Source of the DNA: Phycisphaerales bacterium
Lineage (GTDB): Bacteria > Planctomycetota > Phycisphaerae > Phycisphaerales > SM1A02
DNA length: 64,000 nucleotides
Assembly: GCA_029268515.1 (NCBI GenBank)
Contig: JAQWNP010000001.1
Location: 62,001 to 126,000, forward strand
Direction: 5' to 3'
The notes beneath the pieces are model-generated. The model did not search any database. It worked only from the letters and a program-made list of their open reading frames with translations, and had not been told where the DNA came from. This document shows, in pieces, positions 41,561 to 52,539 of this stretch; position 1 is the first letter of the stretch, and each line of letters begins with the position of its first letter. A program made the position numbers and the translations under genes.

Positions 41561-42556
41561 TCAGCCATCCCCACCCTGCAAGACTATTTGGCCACGCTCA
41601 ACAAACACAGCAGTACCTCTCTCATTTGCGATCGATCCTAATGAAAACGGCGCCTGGTTTGGAATCACCTTCCACGACTGCACTTTTGTAAATGTCAGAG
41701 GCTGTTCTGGCTGACAACACTCGGCAAGGTCTTGAGACCACAAAGCCGTCACTCCACCATTTCCTACCACGCTCAATTCGCCCGATGCTGTTATGAGAAT
41801 GGCCGTTGATTCGTCAATACCAAGTCCCAGAATGCTTTTGCCAAGATTTCCTTGCAAGGCACGTGCAATGAATACGAAGAGCCTGCCCATCCTGTCACGC
41901 TCAGTAAAATGTGTATCAATCAGGATTTCCCTTAGTATCGGAATCGAGAAAATTGCAGCGCTGAGCTGAACTGCTGATGCATAAGGGTTCTGCAAACTAG
42001 ATTGCGATGATATTGATCCTTGGGTTGCACTAAAGACAACCCCGCCAAGAACCATTGCACCTGCACTCGTACCACCGATGACTGCACCACGTTGATGAGC
42101 CCTTGTAATGGCGGCTGAGAGGCCCGTATTAGACCACCTTGTTACGTATGCAGACTGGTCGCCACCGGCAAGAAAGATGCCCTCGGCCTGATCGATTTGC
42201 TCAATGACCCAAGCGTCATCAGCAATCTCTCGAGAATCAACCAATATGGTGCGAACCGAGTCGACCGAACCAATGTCGTTATACAGATAAGAGTTGTACC
42301 CATCACTTCGGCTTGCTCGCAACACCACAACATCTCCACCGGCCGTCTGGTGATTGAACCAAATGAATGCTTTATCTGGATCTCGGCCACCACCAATAAG
42401 TGCCAGGCCACCAAGAGGCTTCGTTACCACATTACGAGGGTGCCCTATATGCCAGGCTTTGATATGAGAAGGATATTTTTCATTCGAACACGCCAAGAGC
42501 AAAAACAACATGACCGCAATGATCATGGTGATCATTGCGGTCGTGCATTTTGGCAT
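41561..42556 (-). CDS. cyanophycinase-like (peptidase S51) lipoprotein
   Basis: A 331-residue exported protein with lipobox 'MLFLLLACS'. The S51 signature is clear: 'LALIGGGRDPDKAF', 'GIFLAGGDQSAYV' and nucleophile Ser in 'VIGGTSAGAMVLG', followed by 'DTHFTERDRMGRL' and 'GLGIDESTAILI'. Cyanophycinases cut the beta-Asp-Arg polymer cyanophycin into dipeptides; related exported forms act on external polymer or other isopeptides. No cyanophycin synthetase is in the window. ATG 42556 is picked because it starts a normal lipoprotein signal; an in-frame GTG at 42610 would overlap pgi. It lies 22 bases after pgi on the same strand. Confidence 0.83.
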   Translation of the reverse strand: MPKCTTAMITMIIAVMLFLLLACSNEKYPSHIKAWHIGHPRNVVTKPLGGLALIGGGRDPDKAFIWFNHQTAGGDVVVLRASRSDGYNSYLYNDIGSVDSVRTILVDSREIADDAWVIEQIDQAEGIFLAGGDQSAYVTRWSNTGLSAAITRAHQRGAVIGGTSAGAMVLGGVVFSATQGSISSQSSLQNPYASAVQLSAAIFSIPILREILIDTHFTERDRMGRLFVFIARALQGNLGKSILGLGIDESTAILITASGELSVVGNGGVTALWSQDLAECCQPEQPLTFTKVQSWKVIPNQAPFSLGSIANERGTAVFVERGQIVLQGGDG

Positions 42557-42578
42557 TAGATTACCGATGACTAAATGC

Positions 42579-44270
<1,692 letters not shown>

Positions 44271-44306
44271 CTACCAAACGTGTAGTGTTCGTAATTCAAG
44301 CTCTCA

Positions 44307-44990
44307 TTAAGTAATATTTTTCGGCATGGTGGCATTCTTGTCCCACATGCGATACCCGCCCAAGAAGGCGTTTTTATTCGCACCACGACGACAACCTTTT
44401 GGCAACTCTTTCAGTTGTTTCGTATTACCGCCGCCTAAAACGATGTACTCCGGCTGAAGTCCATTTTGAAATTGCTTTACAGCACGGCGCACATGCTTAC
44501 TCCACTTACCATGCCCTTTCTCTTCAAGGTAATGCTCACCAAGGTAGTCCTCATAGACGCTACCTTTTTTCCGATAAGGCATATGACCCAGTTCCATAGG
44601 TAGCACTTGGTTCTCTGGCACAACCATGGCAGAACCAAGTCCAGTACCCAATCCGAGAAAGAGCATTTTCCCTCCCTCATAACTTCCCAGCGCCTGCATT
44701 GCGGCATCATTGAGAAGTTTCGTCGGGCAACCAAAAGCTGCTTCGTAATCAAACTCAACCCAGCCACCACCAAGGTTGTAGGGCTCCAAGATTGGCTTGC
44801 TATCGACGATTGGAGCAGGGAGACCAATGGAAACCTGATTCCAGGTCCAACCTTCGGAAAGATTGGCGATATTTTCCATCATTCCCTTCGGCGTAATGTC
44901 CTTACCTGAGGCAAACGCTCTTCGCTTCGTTTCACCCTCAAGCAGCAGTTTTATATGAGTACCCCCGATATCGACTGACAAAGTGCCCAT
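44307..44990 (-). CDS. ppgK: ROK-family polyphosphate glucokinase-like kinase
   Basis: A 227-residue ROK kinase. It has the phosphate-binding loop 'LSVDIGGTHIKLLLEG', catalytic Asp in 'LLNDAAMQALG', 'LFLGLGTGLGSAMVV' and the glucose-contacting 'LELGHMPYRKKG'. The zinc-binding CxCGxxGC motif of repressor-type ROK proteins is missing, as in polyphosphate/ATP glucokinases. The C-terminal 'NAFLGGYRMW' recalls PpgK-like proteins. It should phosphorylate glucose at C6; whether the donor is polyphosphate or ATP cannot be read from sequence. It is shorter than mycobacterial PpgK. Divergent from tkt across a 156-base region containing a palindrome, it heads the ppgK-pgi operon. Confidence 0.85.
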   Translation of the reverse strand: MGTLSVDIGGTHIKLLLEGETKRRAFASGKDITPKGMMENIANLSEGWTWNQVSIGLPAPIVDSKPILEPYNLGGGWVEFDYEAAFGCPTKLLNDAAMQALGSYEGGKMLFLGLGTGLGSAMVVPENQVLPMELGHMPYRKKGSVYEDYLGEHYLEEKGHGKWSKHVRRAVKQFQNGLQPEYIVLGGGNTKQLKELPKGCRRGANKNAFLGGYRMWDKNATMPKNIT

Positions 44991-45027
44991 TTTGCTCTGT
45001 CCTTTCCATTTCTTGCCCCTAGATATT

Positions 45028-45040
45028 GGCTCTTAGAGCC
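45028..45040. promoter_or_regulatory. palindrome in ppgK-tkt divergent region
   Basis: GGCTCT-T-AGAGCC is a perfect 6-bp dyad around one base, 38 bases from the ppgK start and 107 bases from tkt. Its position between two divergent sugar-phosphate operons fits a shared operator. No regulator gene is adjacent, and the match could be chance. Confidence 0.35.
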
Positions 45041-45146
45041 CTAAGCCGCTGGGCAATCTAGATGAGAAATACCCCGCAGTCGAGTAGAGTACCGGGTTCT
45101 GCCGGAAAAATGAGTTCAAGAACCACCGATTTACGGGGAGGCACCA

Positions 45147-47180
45147 ATGTCGCCAGCGACCAGTTCTCAAGATCAGCAACTTCGCCCAGACCTCATTGTC
45201 AGGTCAAAAGCCACGCCAACACCCCATCCTGAGGGAGAAGAAGGCCTAGGCATCAATGCGATTCGCTTCCTCACAATTGATTCCATTGAAAAAGCCAAAT
45301 CGGGCCACCCAGGGACACCCATGGGGCTGGCACCACTGGCCTACCTGCTCTGGACTGAAATTATGAATTTCGATCCCGCCGATCCGAGCTGGCCTAATCG
45401 TGATCGGTTTATTCTCTCTGGTGGGCATGCTTGCATGCTTCAATACGCCAGCTTGCACCTGGCTGGGTACGACCTAAAAATTGATGACCTCAAGCAATTC
45501 CGACAGTGGGACTCTCGCACCCCCGGACACCCAGAGATGGACCGCACGCCCGGCATCGAGATTAACACCGGCCCCTTGGGCCAAGGTGTTGCCAATGGTG
45601 TTGGCATGGCCATGACAGAACGAATGCTGGCTGCTCGGTTCAATACCGATGACCACACCATTGTTGACCATCACACGTATGTCACCTGCGGCGAAGGCGA
45701 CATTATGGAGGGCATCACCGCCGAAGCGGCTTCTCTCGCAGGCCGACTCGGGTTGAACAAGCTCATCCTCTTCTACGACGACAATGAAATAACGCTTGAA
45801 GGCGCCGCGCCAATTGAACTCAGAGAAGATGTTGCTGGCTGGTATGCCGCATTCAATTGGCACGTGATTGAGATTGCAAATGTCAACGATCTCGAATCGC
45901 TCCGCGCCGCAATTGCTGAAGCCAAATCACAAACTGAAAAACCCACCCTCATTATCGTTCGAAGCCATATTGGATTCGGATCACCAGTCCAGGACTCTGC
46001 AGAGGCACATGGCAAAGCACTTGGCGAAGACAATGCCGAAGCAACTCGCAAGAAGCTCGACTGGCCTTATGGACCATTTGAGATCCCCGAGGACATTTAC
46101 AACCACTGGCATACCAAAGTGGCTAAGCGTGTTGCATCACACGGTGAGTGGAAAAAAGCATTCAAAGCGTATCAAACTGCTCACCCTGAAAAAGCAAGTG
46201 ATTTTCTACGTGTCATGAATGGCGAACTCCCTGACGGCTGGCAAAACGCAAACTTGCCTGACTTCAAGGTGGGCGACAGCCTTGCCACTCGTAAGTCAGG
46301 CGGCGCCTCGCTCAATGCATACGCCGCCAATGTCCCAGAGCTTATCGGTGGTTCGGCAGACGTTGCCCCTTCAACAGATACCAACCTCAACGACAAAGGT
46401 GACATCAATGCTGGGGAGTGGGATGGCTGCAATATTCACTTTGGTGTTCGAGAGCATGCGATGGGCGCCATCTGCAACGGCATGGCAGCCCACGGGGGAC
46501 TGCGGCCGTTCTGCGCCACTTTCTTCCCCTTCAGTGACTACATGCGTGAACCGATTCGTTTAGCCGCACTGATGAAACTACCGGTTGTCTTTGTATTCAC
46601 CCATGATTCCATCGGACTTGGCGAAGATGGTCCAACCCATCAACCGATCGAACATCTGGCGAGCTTCAGAGCAATGCCGGATACCCGTGTTATTCGACCA
46701 GCTGATGCAAATGAATCTGCACAGGCGTGGGCCCAAGCAATTGCACACACCGGCCCCACATTACTGGTCTTATCCCGCCAAGGCCTTCGCATTCTTGATC
46801 CCAAGCTCGTCGATGTTTCAAAGGGCGCCACCGTCGTTGCACCTGGGGACGATGCTGCAATTCTTGCAACAGGATCAGAAGTTCAACTGGCTCTTGACGC
46901 TCGTGATTTACTTGCTGCAAGCGGAGTCAATGCTCGGGTGGTCTCTATGCCCTGCTGCGAGATCTTCCGTGAGCAAAGCAAGGCGTATCAAAATGAGGTG
47001 CTTCCAAAGGGCATGCCGACTTTGGCTGTCGAGGCCGCGGCGCCCACTGGATGGTATGAATTCGCAGATGATGTCATGGGACTAAGACGATTTGGCGCAT
47101 CAGCCCCCGGCGAAATTGTGATGCGTGAACTGGGCTATACACCAGAAAACGTTGCCGCCCGCGTCAATGCATTACTCTAA
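45147..47180 (+). CDS. tkt: transketolase
   Basis: A 677-residue thiamine-diphosphate enzyme moving two-carbon units between ketoses and aldoses. It has an N-terminal extension of about 30 polar residues, then 'IEKAKSGHPGTPMGLAPLAY', 'LSGGHACMLQYASLHL', the thiamine/metal motif 'CGEGDIMEGITAEAASLAG' and 'FYDDNEITLEG'. The pyrimidine domain has 'FGVREHAMGAICNGMAAHG' and 'THDSIGLGEDGPTHQPIEHL', and the C-terminal domain starts near 540. GGAGG lies 5 bases before ATG 45147. It is the first gene of the plus-strand pentose phosphate operon, followed 69 bases later by the rpiB-tal fusion. Confidence 0.96.
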   Translation: MSPATSSQDQQLRPDLIVRSKATPTPHPEGEEGLGINAIRFLTIDSIEKAKSGHPGTPMGLAPLAYLLWTEIMNFDPADPSWPNRDRFILSGGHACMLQYASLHLAGYDLKIDDLKQFRQWDSRTPGHPEMDRTPGIEINTGPLGQGVANGVGMAMTERMLAARFNTDDHTIVDHHTYVTCGEGDIMEGITAEAASLAGRLGLNKLILFYDDNEITLEGAAPIELREDVAGWYAAFNWHVIEIANVNDLESLRAAIAEAKSQTEKPTLIIVRSHIGFGSPVQDSAEAHGKALGEDNAEATRKKLDWPYGPFEIPEDIYNHWHTKVAKRVASHGEWKKAFKAYQTAHPEKASDFLRVMNGELPDGWQNANLPDFKVGDSLATRKSGGASLNAYAANVPELIGGSADVAPSTDTNLNDKGDINAGEWDGCNIHFGVREHAMGAICNGMAAHGGLRPFCATFFPFSDYMREPIRLAALMKLPVVFVFTHDSIGLGEDGPTHQPIEHLASFRAMPDTRVIRPADANESAQAWAQAIAHTGPTLLVLSRQGLRILDPKLVDVSKGATVVAPGDDAAILATGSEVQLALDARDLLAASGVNARVVSMPCCEIFREQSKAYQNEVLPKGMPTLAVEAAAPTGWYEFADDVMGLRRFGASAPGEIVMRELGYTPENVAARVNALL

Positions 47181-47249
47181 GATGACCATTCCTATCAGCC
47201 TTAAAAAATTGCACTACAAGAGATTCAGAATCGCATTAAGGAGCCGCTC

Positions 47250-48785
47250 ATGAAAGTCGTAATCGCTGCTGATCATGCAGGCCTGCCCCTACGGGCGACA
47301 CTTGCTGAAGCAGTTGAAGCCGCAGGCCACGAAGCCGTATTGATGGGTCCCGATGACGGAAAGCCTGTGGATTACCCTGATATCGCAGAGATCGTGTGTG
47401 CTGAAGTCGCCTCGGCTCGAGCAGATCGCGGCATTCTCTTGTGCGGCAGTGGCGCGGGCGTCAGTATTGCCGCCAATAAGTGTCCTGGCGTTCGCGCAGC
47501 GATTGCACATGACACCTACACGGCTCATCAAATGGTTGAACATGACATGGTCAATATCTTGACTATTGGTGCCCGTGTGATCGGGCCAGAACCAGCTAAA
47601 GAAATTGTAACGGCTTTTGTCTCCGCAAAATTCAGTGGAGCTGATCGCCATCGACGGAGGCTTAATAAAGTGCTTGCTATAGAACGCGACGAGATTAATA
47701 ACCCACTACATCAACTTCACAATGTTGGCCAAAGCGTCTGGATGGATAACATTCGTCGCGACATTCTCGACAAAGGCATTCTTGCTCATTACATCGATCG
47801 TTTAGCGATTACAGGGCTCACCTCTAATCCAGCAATCTTCGACAAGGCAATTGCCGATTCGAATCTATATGACTCAGCTATTCAATCACTGATGAAGTCG
47901 GGTACTACTGATCCAGAAGCAATCTTCTTTGACCTAGCGATCGAAGACCTCAGCCGAGCCGCTGAACTTTTTCGCCCCACCTATGAAGGCACCAATACTG
48001 TCGACGGCTACGTCTCTCTTGAAGTGTCACCACTTCTTGCCAATGACACAGCGAGTACTGTTGAACAGGGCAAGGCCCTCTTCGCGCGTGCGGGGCAGCC
48101 AAACCTTTTCATTAAGGTGCCAGGAACGCCAGAAGGCTGCAAGGCCATCGAGCAACTCATCCATGCAGGCGTGAACATCAACGTCACGCTACTGTTCTCA
48201 GTCGATCATTACAAGAAAGCGGCTGACGCTTACATGCGAGGACTTGAGCTACGGCTTAAAGATGGCCTTGATCTTAATGTCGCATCAGTCGGCTCGGTCT
48301 TCATCTCCCGTTGGGACAAGGCCGCAAACCCAAAACTTCCTGAAGACATGCACAACAAACTTGGTGTTGCGATCGGCGAAGCCTGCTATCGAGCCTACTG
48401 CGAAATGGTCGCAAGTGACCGATGGAAGAAACTCGCAGAGCATGGCGGTAACCCACAGCGACTGCTTATGGCAAGTACAAGTGCAAAGGATCCATCCTTA
48501 CCAAGCGGCTTCTATGTCACTGCACTGGCAGCACCCAATACCGTCAATACCATTCCTGAGGCAACACTGACCGAGTTTGGTGAAACCGGTAATGTTGAGG
48601 GCGTACTTAGTCCTGATGGTGGCGATTGCGATGCAACCATGGCCGCACTCGAGAAAGCCGGCATCGACATTCACGCTTTAGGTGAACAACTACAGATTGA
48701 AGGACGTGATTCGTTCAACGAAAGTTGGCACGATCTTATTAAGGCTATTAAGAGCAAGGGGGCGGCACTCGCCGCGACTGCCTAA
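47250..48785 (+). CDS. ribose-5-phosphate isomerase B / transaldolase fusion
   Basis: A 511-residue two-domain enzyme. Residues 1-145 are RpiB: 'MKVVIAADHAGLPLR', catalytic Cys65 in 'GILLCGSGAGVSIAANK', 'ARAAIAHD'-type segment, and 'DRHRRRLNKV' with the phosphate-binding arginines. From about 152 the chain is transaldolase: 'VGQSVWMDNIRRDIL', 'AITGLTSNPAIFDKAI', 'TVDGYVSLEVSP' and Schiff-base Lys289 in 'NLFIKVPGTPEG', then 'SVGSVFISRWD' and 'MASTSAKDP'. There is no stop or frameshift between the parts, and the linker is only about 6-8 residues. AAGGAG precedes the ATG. The enzyme should link ribulose-5-phosphate isomerisation with sedoheptulose/fructose exchange in the non-oxidative branch. 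Confidence 0.95.
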   Translation: MKVVIAADHAGLPLRATLAEAVEAAGHEAVLMGPDDGKPVDYPDIAEIVCAEVASARADRGILLCGSGAGVSIAANKCPGVRAAIAHDTYTAHQMVEHDMVNILTIGARVIGPEPAKEIVTAFVSAKFSGADRHRRRLNKVLAIERDEINNPLHQLHNVGQSVWMDNIRRDILDKGILAHYIDRLAITGLTSNPAIFDKAIADSNLYDSAIQSLMKSGTTDPEAIFFDLAIEDLSRAAELFRPTYEGTNTVDGYVSLEVSPLLANDTASTVEQGKALFARAGQPNLFIKVPGTPEGCKAIEQLIHAGVNINVTLLFSVDHYKKAADAYMRGLELRLKDGLDLNVASVGSVFISRWDKAANPKLPEDMHNKLGVAIGEACYRAYCEMVASDRWKKLAEHGGNPQRLLMASTSAKDPSLPSGFYVTALAAPNTVNTIPEATLTEFGETGNVEGVLSPDGGDCDATMAALEKAGIDIHALGEQLQIEGRDSFNESWHDLIKAIKSKGAALAATA

Positions 48786-48841
48786 TTTAACTGATACTTT
48801 TCACCACCTTTGGTGACAAAGAAACAAAGAAGGAGTTTCAC

Positions 48842-49858
48842 ATGCAACTGGGCATGATCGGTCTGGGAAGAATGGGCGCTAATATGGTGCGCCGCTTGAT
48901 GAAAGATGGCCATGACTGCGTCGTCTATGACGTAACGGCTGATAATGTCAAACAATTAGCCAGCGAAGGCGCCACAGGTGCAGACAGTCTTGAGGACTTT
49001 GTCAGCAAACTAGATAAGCCTGCTGCATGTTGGCTGATGATTCCTGCTGCATTTGTAGATTCAACTCTTGAGAAATTAGCACCACTGCTCAAAAAGGGTG
49101 ACATCATCGTTGATGGTGGAAACTCGTACTACCGCGACGATGTGGATCGGGCCGAAAAATTGCGCCCGCACGGCATTCACTACGTGGACTGTGGCACCAG
49201 CGGTGGGGTCTGGGGCGAAGATCGTGGCTACTGCATGATGATTGGTGGCGACGATTCTGCTGTAAAGCATCTCGACCCTGTCTTTTCGACGCTGGCACCT
49301 TCAATTGACGAAGCTCCTCGAACACCGGGACGAGAAAACGTCAAAGGCAGTACTGCAGAGCATGGCTACCTACATTGTGGCCCTAATGGTGCCGGGCACT
49401 TCGTAAAAATGGTTCATAACGGTATCGAGTACGGAATCATGGCTGCGTACGCTGAAGGACTCAACATTCTTAAGCATGCAAACATTGGCAAGGCCAAGCA
49501 AGAAGACGATGCCGAGACCACACCACTTCGTGAGCCTAAGTACTACCAGTACGATCTGAATCTCACTGATGTGACTGAGGTATGGCGACGAGGTAGCGTT
49601 ATTGCATCTTGGCTACTCGATCTATCTGCCCACTCCCTTCTCGTCGATCCAGATCTTGAGAAGTTCTCAGGCCGCGTCTCCGATTCTGGAGAAGGCCGGT
49701 GGACACTCATGGCGGCAATCGATGAAGCGGTTCCTGCCCATGTCCTCAGTGCCGCTCTTTACGAGCGATTCGAGTCACGCGGCCAGGCAGATTTCTGTGA
49801 CAAATTACTCTCAGCCATGCGATATGAGTTCGGTGGCCACCTTGAGAAGAAAGCATAA
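48842..49858 (+). CDS. gnd: 6-phosphogluconate dehydrogenase, decarboxylating (short type)
   Basis: A 338-residue enzyme oxidising 6-phosphogluconate to ribulose-5-phosphate and CO2. The dinucleotide loop is '[19 protein letters not shown]'. '[18 protein letters not shown]', '[20 protein letters not shown]' and '[22 protein letters not shown]' are the substrate-site motifs, with the catalytic Lys in 'VKMVHN'. It is the short form (about 300-340 residues, YqeC/GndA-like) rather than the 470-residue type, and this form is often NAD-linked; coenzyme choice here is not determined. AAGGAG lies 8 bases upstream. It lies 56 bases after rpiB-tal and 2 bases before zwf. Confidence 0.95.
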   Translation: MQLGMIGLGRMGANMVRRLMKDGHDCVVYDVTADNVKQLASEGATGADSLEDFVSKLDKPAACWLMIPAAFVDSTLEKLAPLLKKGDIIVDGGNSYYRDDVDRAEKLRPHGIHYVDCGTSGGVWGEDRGYCMMIGGDDSAVKHLDPVFSTLAPSIDEAPRTPGRENVKGSTAEHGYLHCGPNGAGHFVKMVHNGIEYGIMAAYAEGLNILKHANIGKAKQEDDAETTPLREPKYYQYDLNLTDVTEVWRRGSVIASWLLDLSAHSLLVDPDLEKFSGRVSDSGEGRWTLMAAIDEAVPAHVLSAALYERFESRGQADFCDKLLSAMRYEFGGHLEKKA

Positions 49859-49860
49859 CC

Positions 49861-51240
49861 ATGACAAATGCTGCTGATGCCCTGGTGTTCTATGGCGCCA
49901 CTGGCGATCTTGCGCATAAGAAGACCTTCACTGCGCTCCAGGCAATGATCCGACACGGATCACTGAACGTGCCCATCATTTGTGTGGCCACTTCGGACTG
50001 GACGAAGGAGCAGCTTGTGGCGCGAGCTCGCGATGGCATTGAAAAATTCGGCGATGGCGTCGACAAAAAAGCCTTCGCGAAGATGACCGAACTGATGCAG
50101 TATGTTGGTGGCGGTGGCGGCGAAGATGAGATGTACAAAAACCTCGCCACTGTGATGAAACCCTTCAAGCAGCCCATGTATTACTTGGCGATTCCTCCGA
50201 GTGCCTTTGCTGCGGTAGCCGCTGACTTAAGTCAGTATGGACTCGCCAAGAATGCTCGGCTTGTCATTGAAAAGCCATTTGGCATCGATCTTCTTTCAGC
50301 AAGAAAACTGAATGTGGATCTTCATGAGCACTTCCCGGAGTCAGCGATCTACCGAATTGATCACTATCTCGGTAAGGAAGCAACACTGAACATGCTCTAC
50401 TTCAGGTTTGCGAATGCTTTTCTCGAGCCAATCTGGAATCGCAACTTCGTCAAGTCAATCAAGATCACAATGGCAGAAGATTTTGGTGTTGCGGGGCGTG
50501 GCCGATTCTATGAAGAAGCTGGCGCCATTCGTGACGTCGTCCAAAATCACATGATGCAAGTTCTTGGACTACTCACAATGTCTGCGCCTGTAAGCGGGCA
50601 CCATGAAGCACTTCGTGATGAGAAGGTCAAAATTTTCAACTCAATCAAACCACTTGAACCCGAGCATGTGGTACGTGGTCAATTTGAGGGCTACCACGAT
50701 GAAGAAGGGGTTGCTAAAGACTCCCAAATTGAGACGTTTGTTGCTCTAAAACTCGAAATTGACTCTTGGCGATGGGCTGGCGTACCGGTCTTTATTCGTG
50801 CCGGGAAATCACTTCCAGTGACTGCCACTGAGGTCTATGTAGAGTTTAATCGTTCACCTCAAAATGTCTTCCGATCAATGGCCTCAAATCCACGCAACGC
50901 CATCCGTTTTGGCATCAGCCCCAATATTGAAATTGGCATTAATGCCAACGCGAAGAAACCCGGCGAAGATATGGCTGGCGAGAATGTGGAGCTGCTTGTC
51001 TGCGATCATCATGATGACGAGATGACGCCATACGAACGTCTACTTGGTGATGCACTTGCAGGCGACGCCACACTCTTTGCTCGTGAAGATGAGGTTGAAT
51101 CAGCCTGGGCTGTGGTTAATCCAATTCTCGGGAACGCGGTTCCTGTGCACACGTATAAACCCGGTACCTGGGGACCTAAAGAAGCAGAGAAAATTGTCCA
51201 TGGCTATGGTCCATGGCACAATCCGAAGGAATCATCGTGA
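49861..51240 (+). CDS. zwf: glucose-6-phosphate 1-dehydrogenase
   Basis: A 459-residue enzyme taking glucose-6-phosphate to 6-phosphogluconolactone, the entry to the oxidative branch. N-terminal coenzyme loop '[20 protein letters not shown]' has the Rossmann GATGDL. The catalytic signature '[16 protein letters not shown]' near residues 163-178 carries the active His. 'RPTEVYVEF'-type and '[12 protein letters not shown]' segments are present. The length is near the short end for Zwf. It starts 2 bases after gnd, and its stop codon overlaps the next gene (GTGA at 51237-51240), so gnd, zwf and the phosphatase are translated as one series. Coenzyme specificity not determined. Confidence 0.95.
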   Translation: MTNAADALVFYGATGDLAHKKTFTALQAMIRHGSLNVPIICVATSDWTKEQLVARARDGIEKFGDGVDKKAFAKMTELMQYVGGGGGEDEMYKNLATVMKPFKQPMYYLAIPPSAFAAVAADLSQYGLAKNARLVIEKPFGIDLLSARKLNVDLHEHFPESAIYRIDHYLGKEATLNMLYFRFANAFLEPIWNRNFVKSIKITMAEDFGVAGRGRFYEEAGAIRDVVQNHMMQVLGLLTMSAPVSGHHEALRDEKVKIFNSIKPLEPEHVVRGQFEGYHDEEGVAKDSQIETFVALKLEIDSWRWAGVPVFIRAGKSLPVTATEVYVEFNRSPQNVFRSMASNPRNAIRFGISPNIEIGINANAKKPGEDMAGENVELLVCDHHDDEMTPYERLLGDALAGDATLFAREDEVESAWAVVNPILGNAVPVHTYKPGTWGPKEAEKIVHGYGPWHNPKESS

Positions 51241-51818
51241 CACTCCAGAGAATTTGGTTGATTCGCCATGGCGAGACTGAGTGGAGCCTCTCCGGGCAAC
51301 ACACTGGCTCTACAGATATTCCCCTCACAGACATTGGTGCCGAACGCGCCCGTCTGCTCAAGGGGCACATGGAAAACCACCAATTTAGTGCTGTATTAAC
51401 GAGCCCACTTCAACGCGCCCAAGAAACTTGCCGACTCGCAGGCTATGGCGATCATGCAGAAATCACTGACGATCTCTTGGAATGGGATTACGGACAGTAC
51501 GAGGGCAAGACCACCGCAGAGATTCAAGAAACTGTTCCTGGGTGGTCGCTATGGACACACCCATGCCCTGGCGGTGAAACGGGTGAACAAGTAGCCACCC
51601 GCGTGCAAAGGGTCATTGATCGAGCGATCGAAATTGGCGGTGACGTTGCTTGTTTCGCACACGGACATGTCTTACGCGTTTTGATTGCAACATGGCTCGA
51701 GATGAATCCTCAATCAGCCAAGTATTTCGCTCTAGGCACAGCATCACTGACTATTCTTGGCCATGAACATGACTATCGTGTTTTACGAGTACTCAACGAG
51801 CAGTGGCATCTCCCCTAA
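51237..51818 (+). CDS. histidine phosphatase family protein (phosphoglycerate mutase-like)
   Basis: A 193-residue member of the histidine phosphatase superfamily: phospho-acceptor His in '[18 protein letters not shown]', '[14 protein letters not shown]', acid in '[17 protein letters not shown]' and second His in '[16 protein letters not shown]'. The family includes cofactor-dependent phosphoglycerate mutases, fructose-2,6-bisphosphatases, TIGAR and SixA-like phosphatases. The short length and lack of the mutase-specific insert favour a phosphatase. GTG 51237 has AAGGA 6 bases upstream and overlaps the zwf stop; an ATG at 51213 would overlap zwf more. Lodged between zwf and pgl, it probably acts on a sugar phosphate, which is inference from position. 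Confidence 0.87.
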   Translation: MTLQRIWLIRHGETEWSLSGQHTGSTDIPLTDIGAERARLLKGHMENHQFSAVLTSPLQRAQETCRLAGYGDHAEITDDLLEWDYGQYEGKTTAEIQETVPGWSLWTHPCPGGETGEQVATRVQRVIDRAIEIGGDVACFAHGHVLRVLIATWLEMNPQSAKYFALGTASLTILGHEHDYRVLRVLNEQWHLP

Positions 51819-51849
51819 AATTGGTCACCACTGACAAGGACCACACCAC

Positions 51850-52539
51850 ATGCAAACCGATATTCTCGCCTCACCAGAAGCTGCTGCGGCAGCTGCTGCG
51901 TCTTTTATAGCCAACGCCGCACGACAAGCAATCAAGGAGCGGGACTGCTTTGCTTTTGCTGTGAGTGGTGGGCACTCGCCTTGGATCATGCTTCGTGAGC
52001 TCGGCGAAGAGAAACTTGAATGGTCTAAGATCCATGTTTTTCAAGTTGATGAACGCATTGCACCCAAAGGCGATGATGATCGAAATCTCACCCATCTCAA
52101 AGAGAGTTTGCTTGCAACAGCACCGATCGATCCTCAAAATATTTATGCCATGCCCGTCGATCATGAAGATGTCAACAAGGCTGCTGCTGAATACGGACAA
52201 ACATTGGCTTCAGTATGTGGCTCACCGGTCAAGCTTGATTTAGTACATCTTGGCTTAGGTCCAGACGGACACACCGCTTCATTGGTGCCAAATGACACCG
52301 TCCTTGAGGTCACTGACCGAGATGTGGCGCTGACTGGTGGAACCTACCAAGGGCGTCAGCGAATGACCCTCACCTATCCATGCATTAACCGAGCCAGACA
52401 GATCATGTGGCTTGTCACTGGTGCCGCAAAACAGCCCGTCTTTCCAAAGTTACAAGCCGGCGATCCATCTATTCCCGGTGGCAGAGTTGAGCAAGAGCAT
52501 GCGGTACTGATTGCGGACCGCGACGCAACTGGAACTTAA
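51850..52539 (+). CDS. pgl: 6-phosphogluconolactonase
   Basis: A 229-residue enzyme of the DevB/Pgl family hydrolysing 6-phosphogluconolactone to 6-phosphogluconate, the step between Zwf and Gnd. Motifs are 'CFAFAVSGGHSPWIMLREL', 'VFQVDERIAPKGDDDRN', 'LDLVHLGLGPDGHTASLVP' with the conserved GPDGHTASLFP-type loop, and 'RMTLTYPCINRA'. The length is typical. The ribosome site AAGGA lies about 9 bases before the ATG, 31 bases after the phosphatase gene. It is the last plus-strand gene of the pentose phosphate operon and its stop overlaps by 4 bases, tail to tail, the debranching enzyme gene on the other strand. Confidence 0.95.
   Translation: MQTDILASPEAAAAAAASFIANAARQAIKERDCFAFAVSGGHSPWIMLRELGEEKLEWSKIHVFQVDERIAPKGDDDRNLTHLKESLLATAPIDPQNIYAMPVDHEDVNKAAAEYGQTLASVCGSPVKLDLVHLGLGPDGHTASLVPNDTVLEVTDRDVALTGGTYQGRQRMTLTYPCINRARQIMWLVTGAAKQPVFPKLQAGDPSIPGGRVEQEHAVLIADRDATGT

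Noticed and set aside
48794-48825. Weak hairpin (TCACC/GGTGA) between rpiB-tal and gnd
   Set aside because: Five pairs with no T-run and a gap of only 56 bases between coupled genes; not enough for a terminator or a regulator site.
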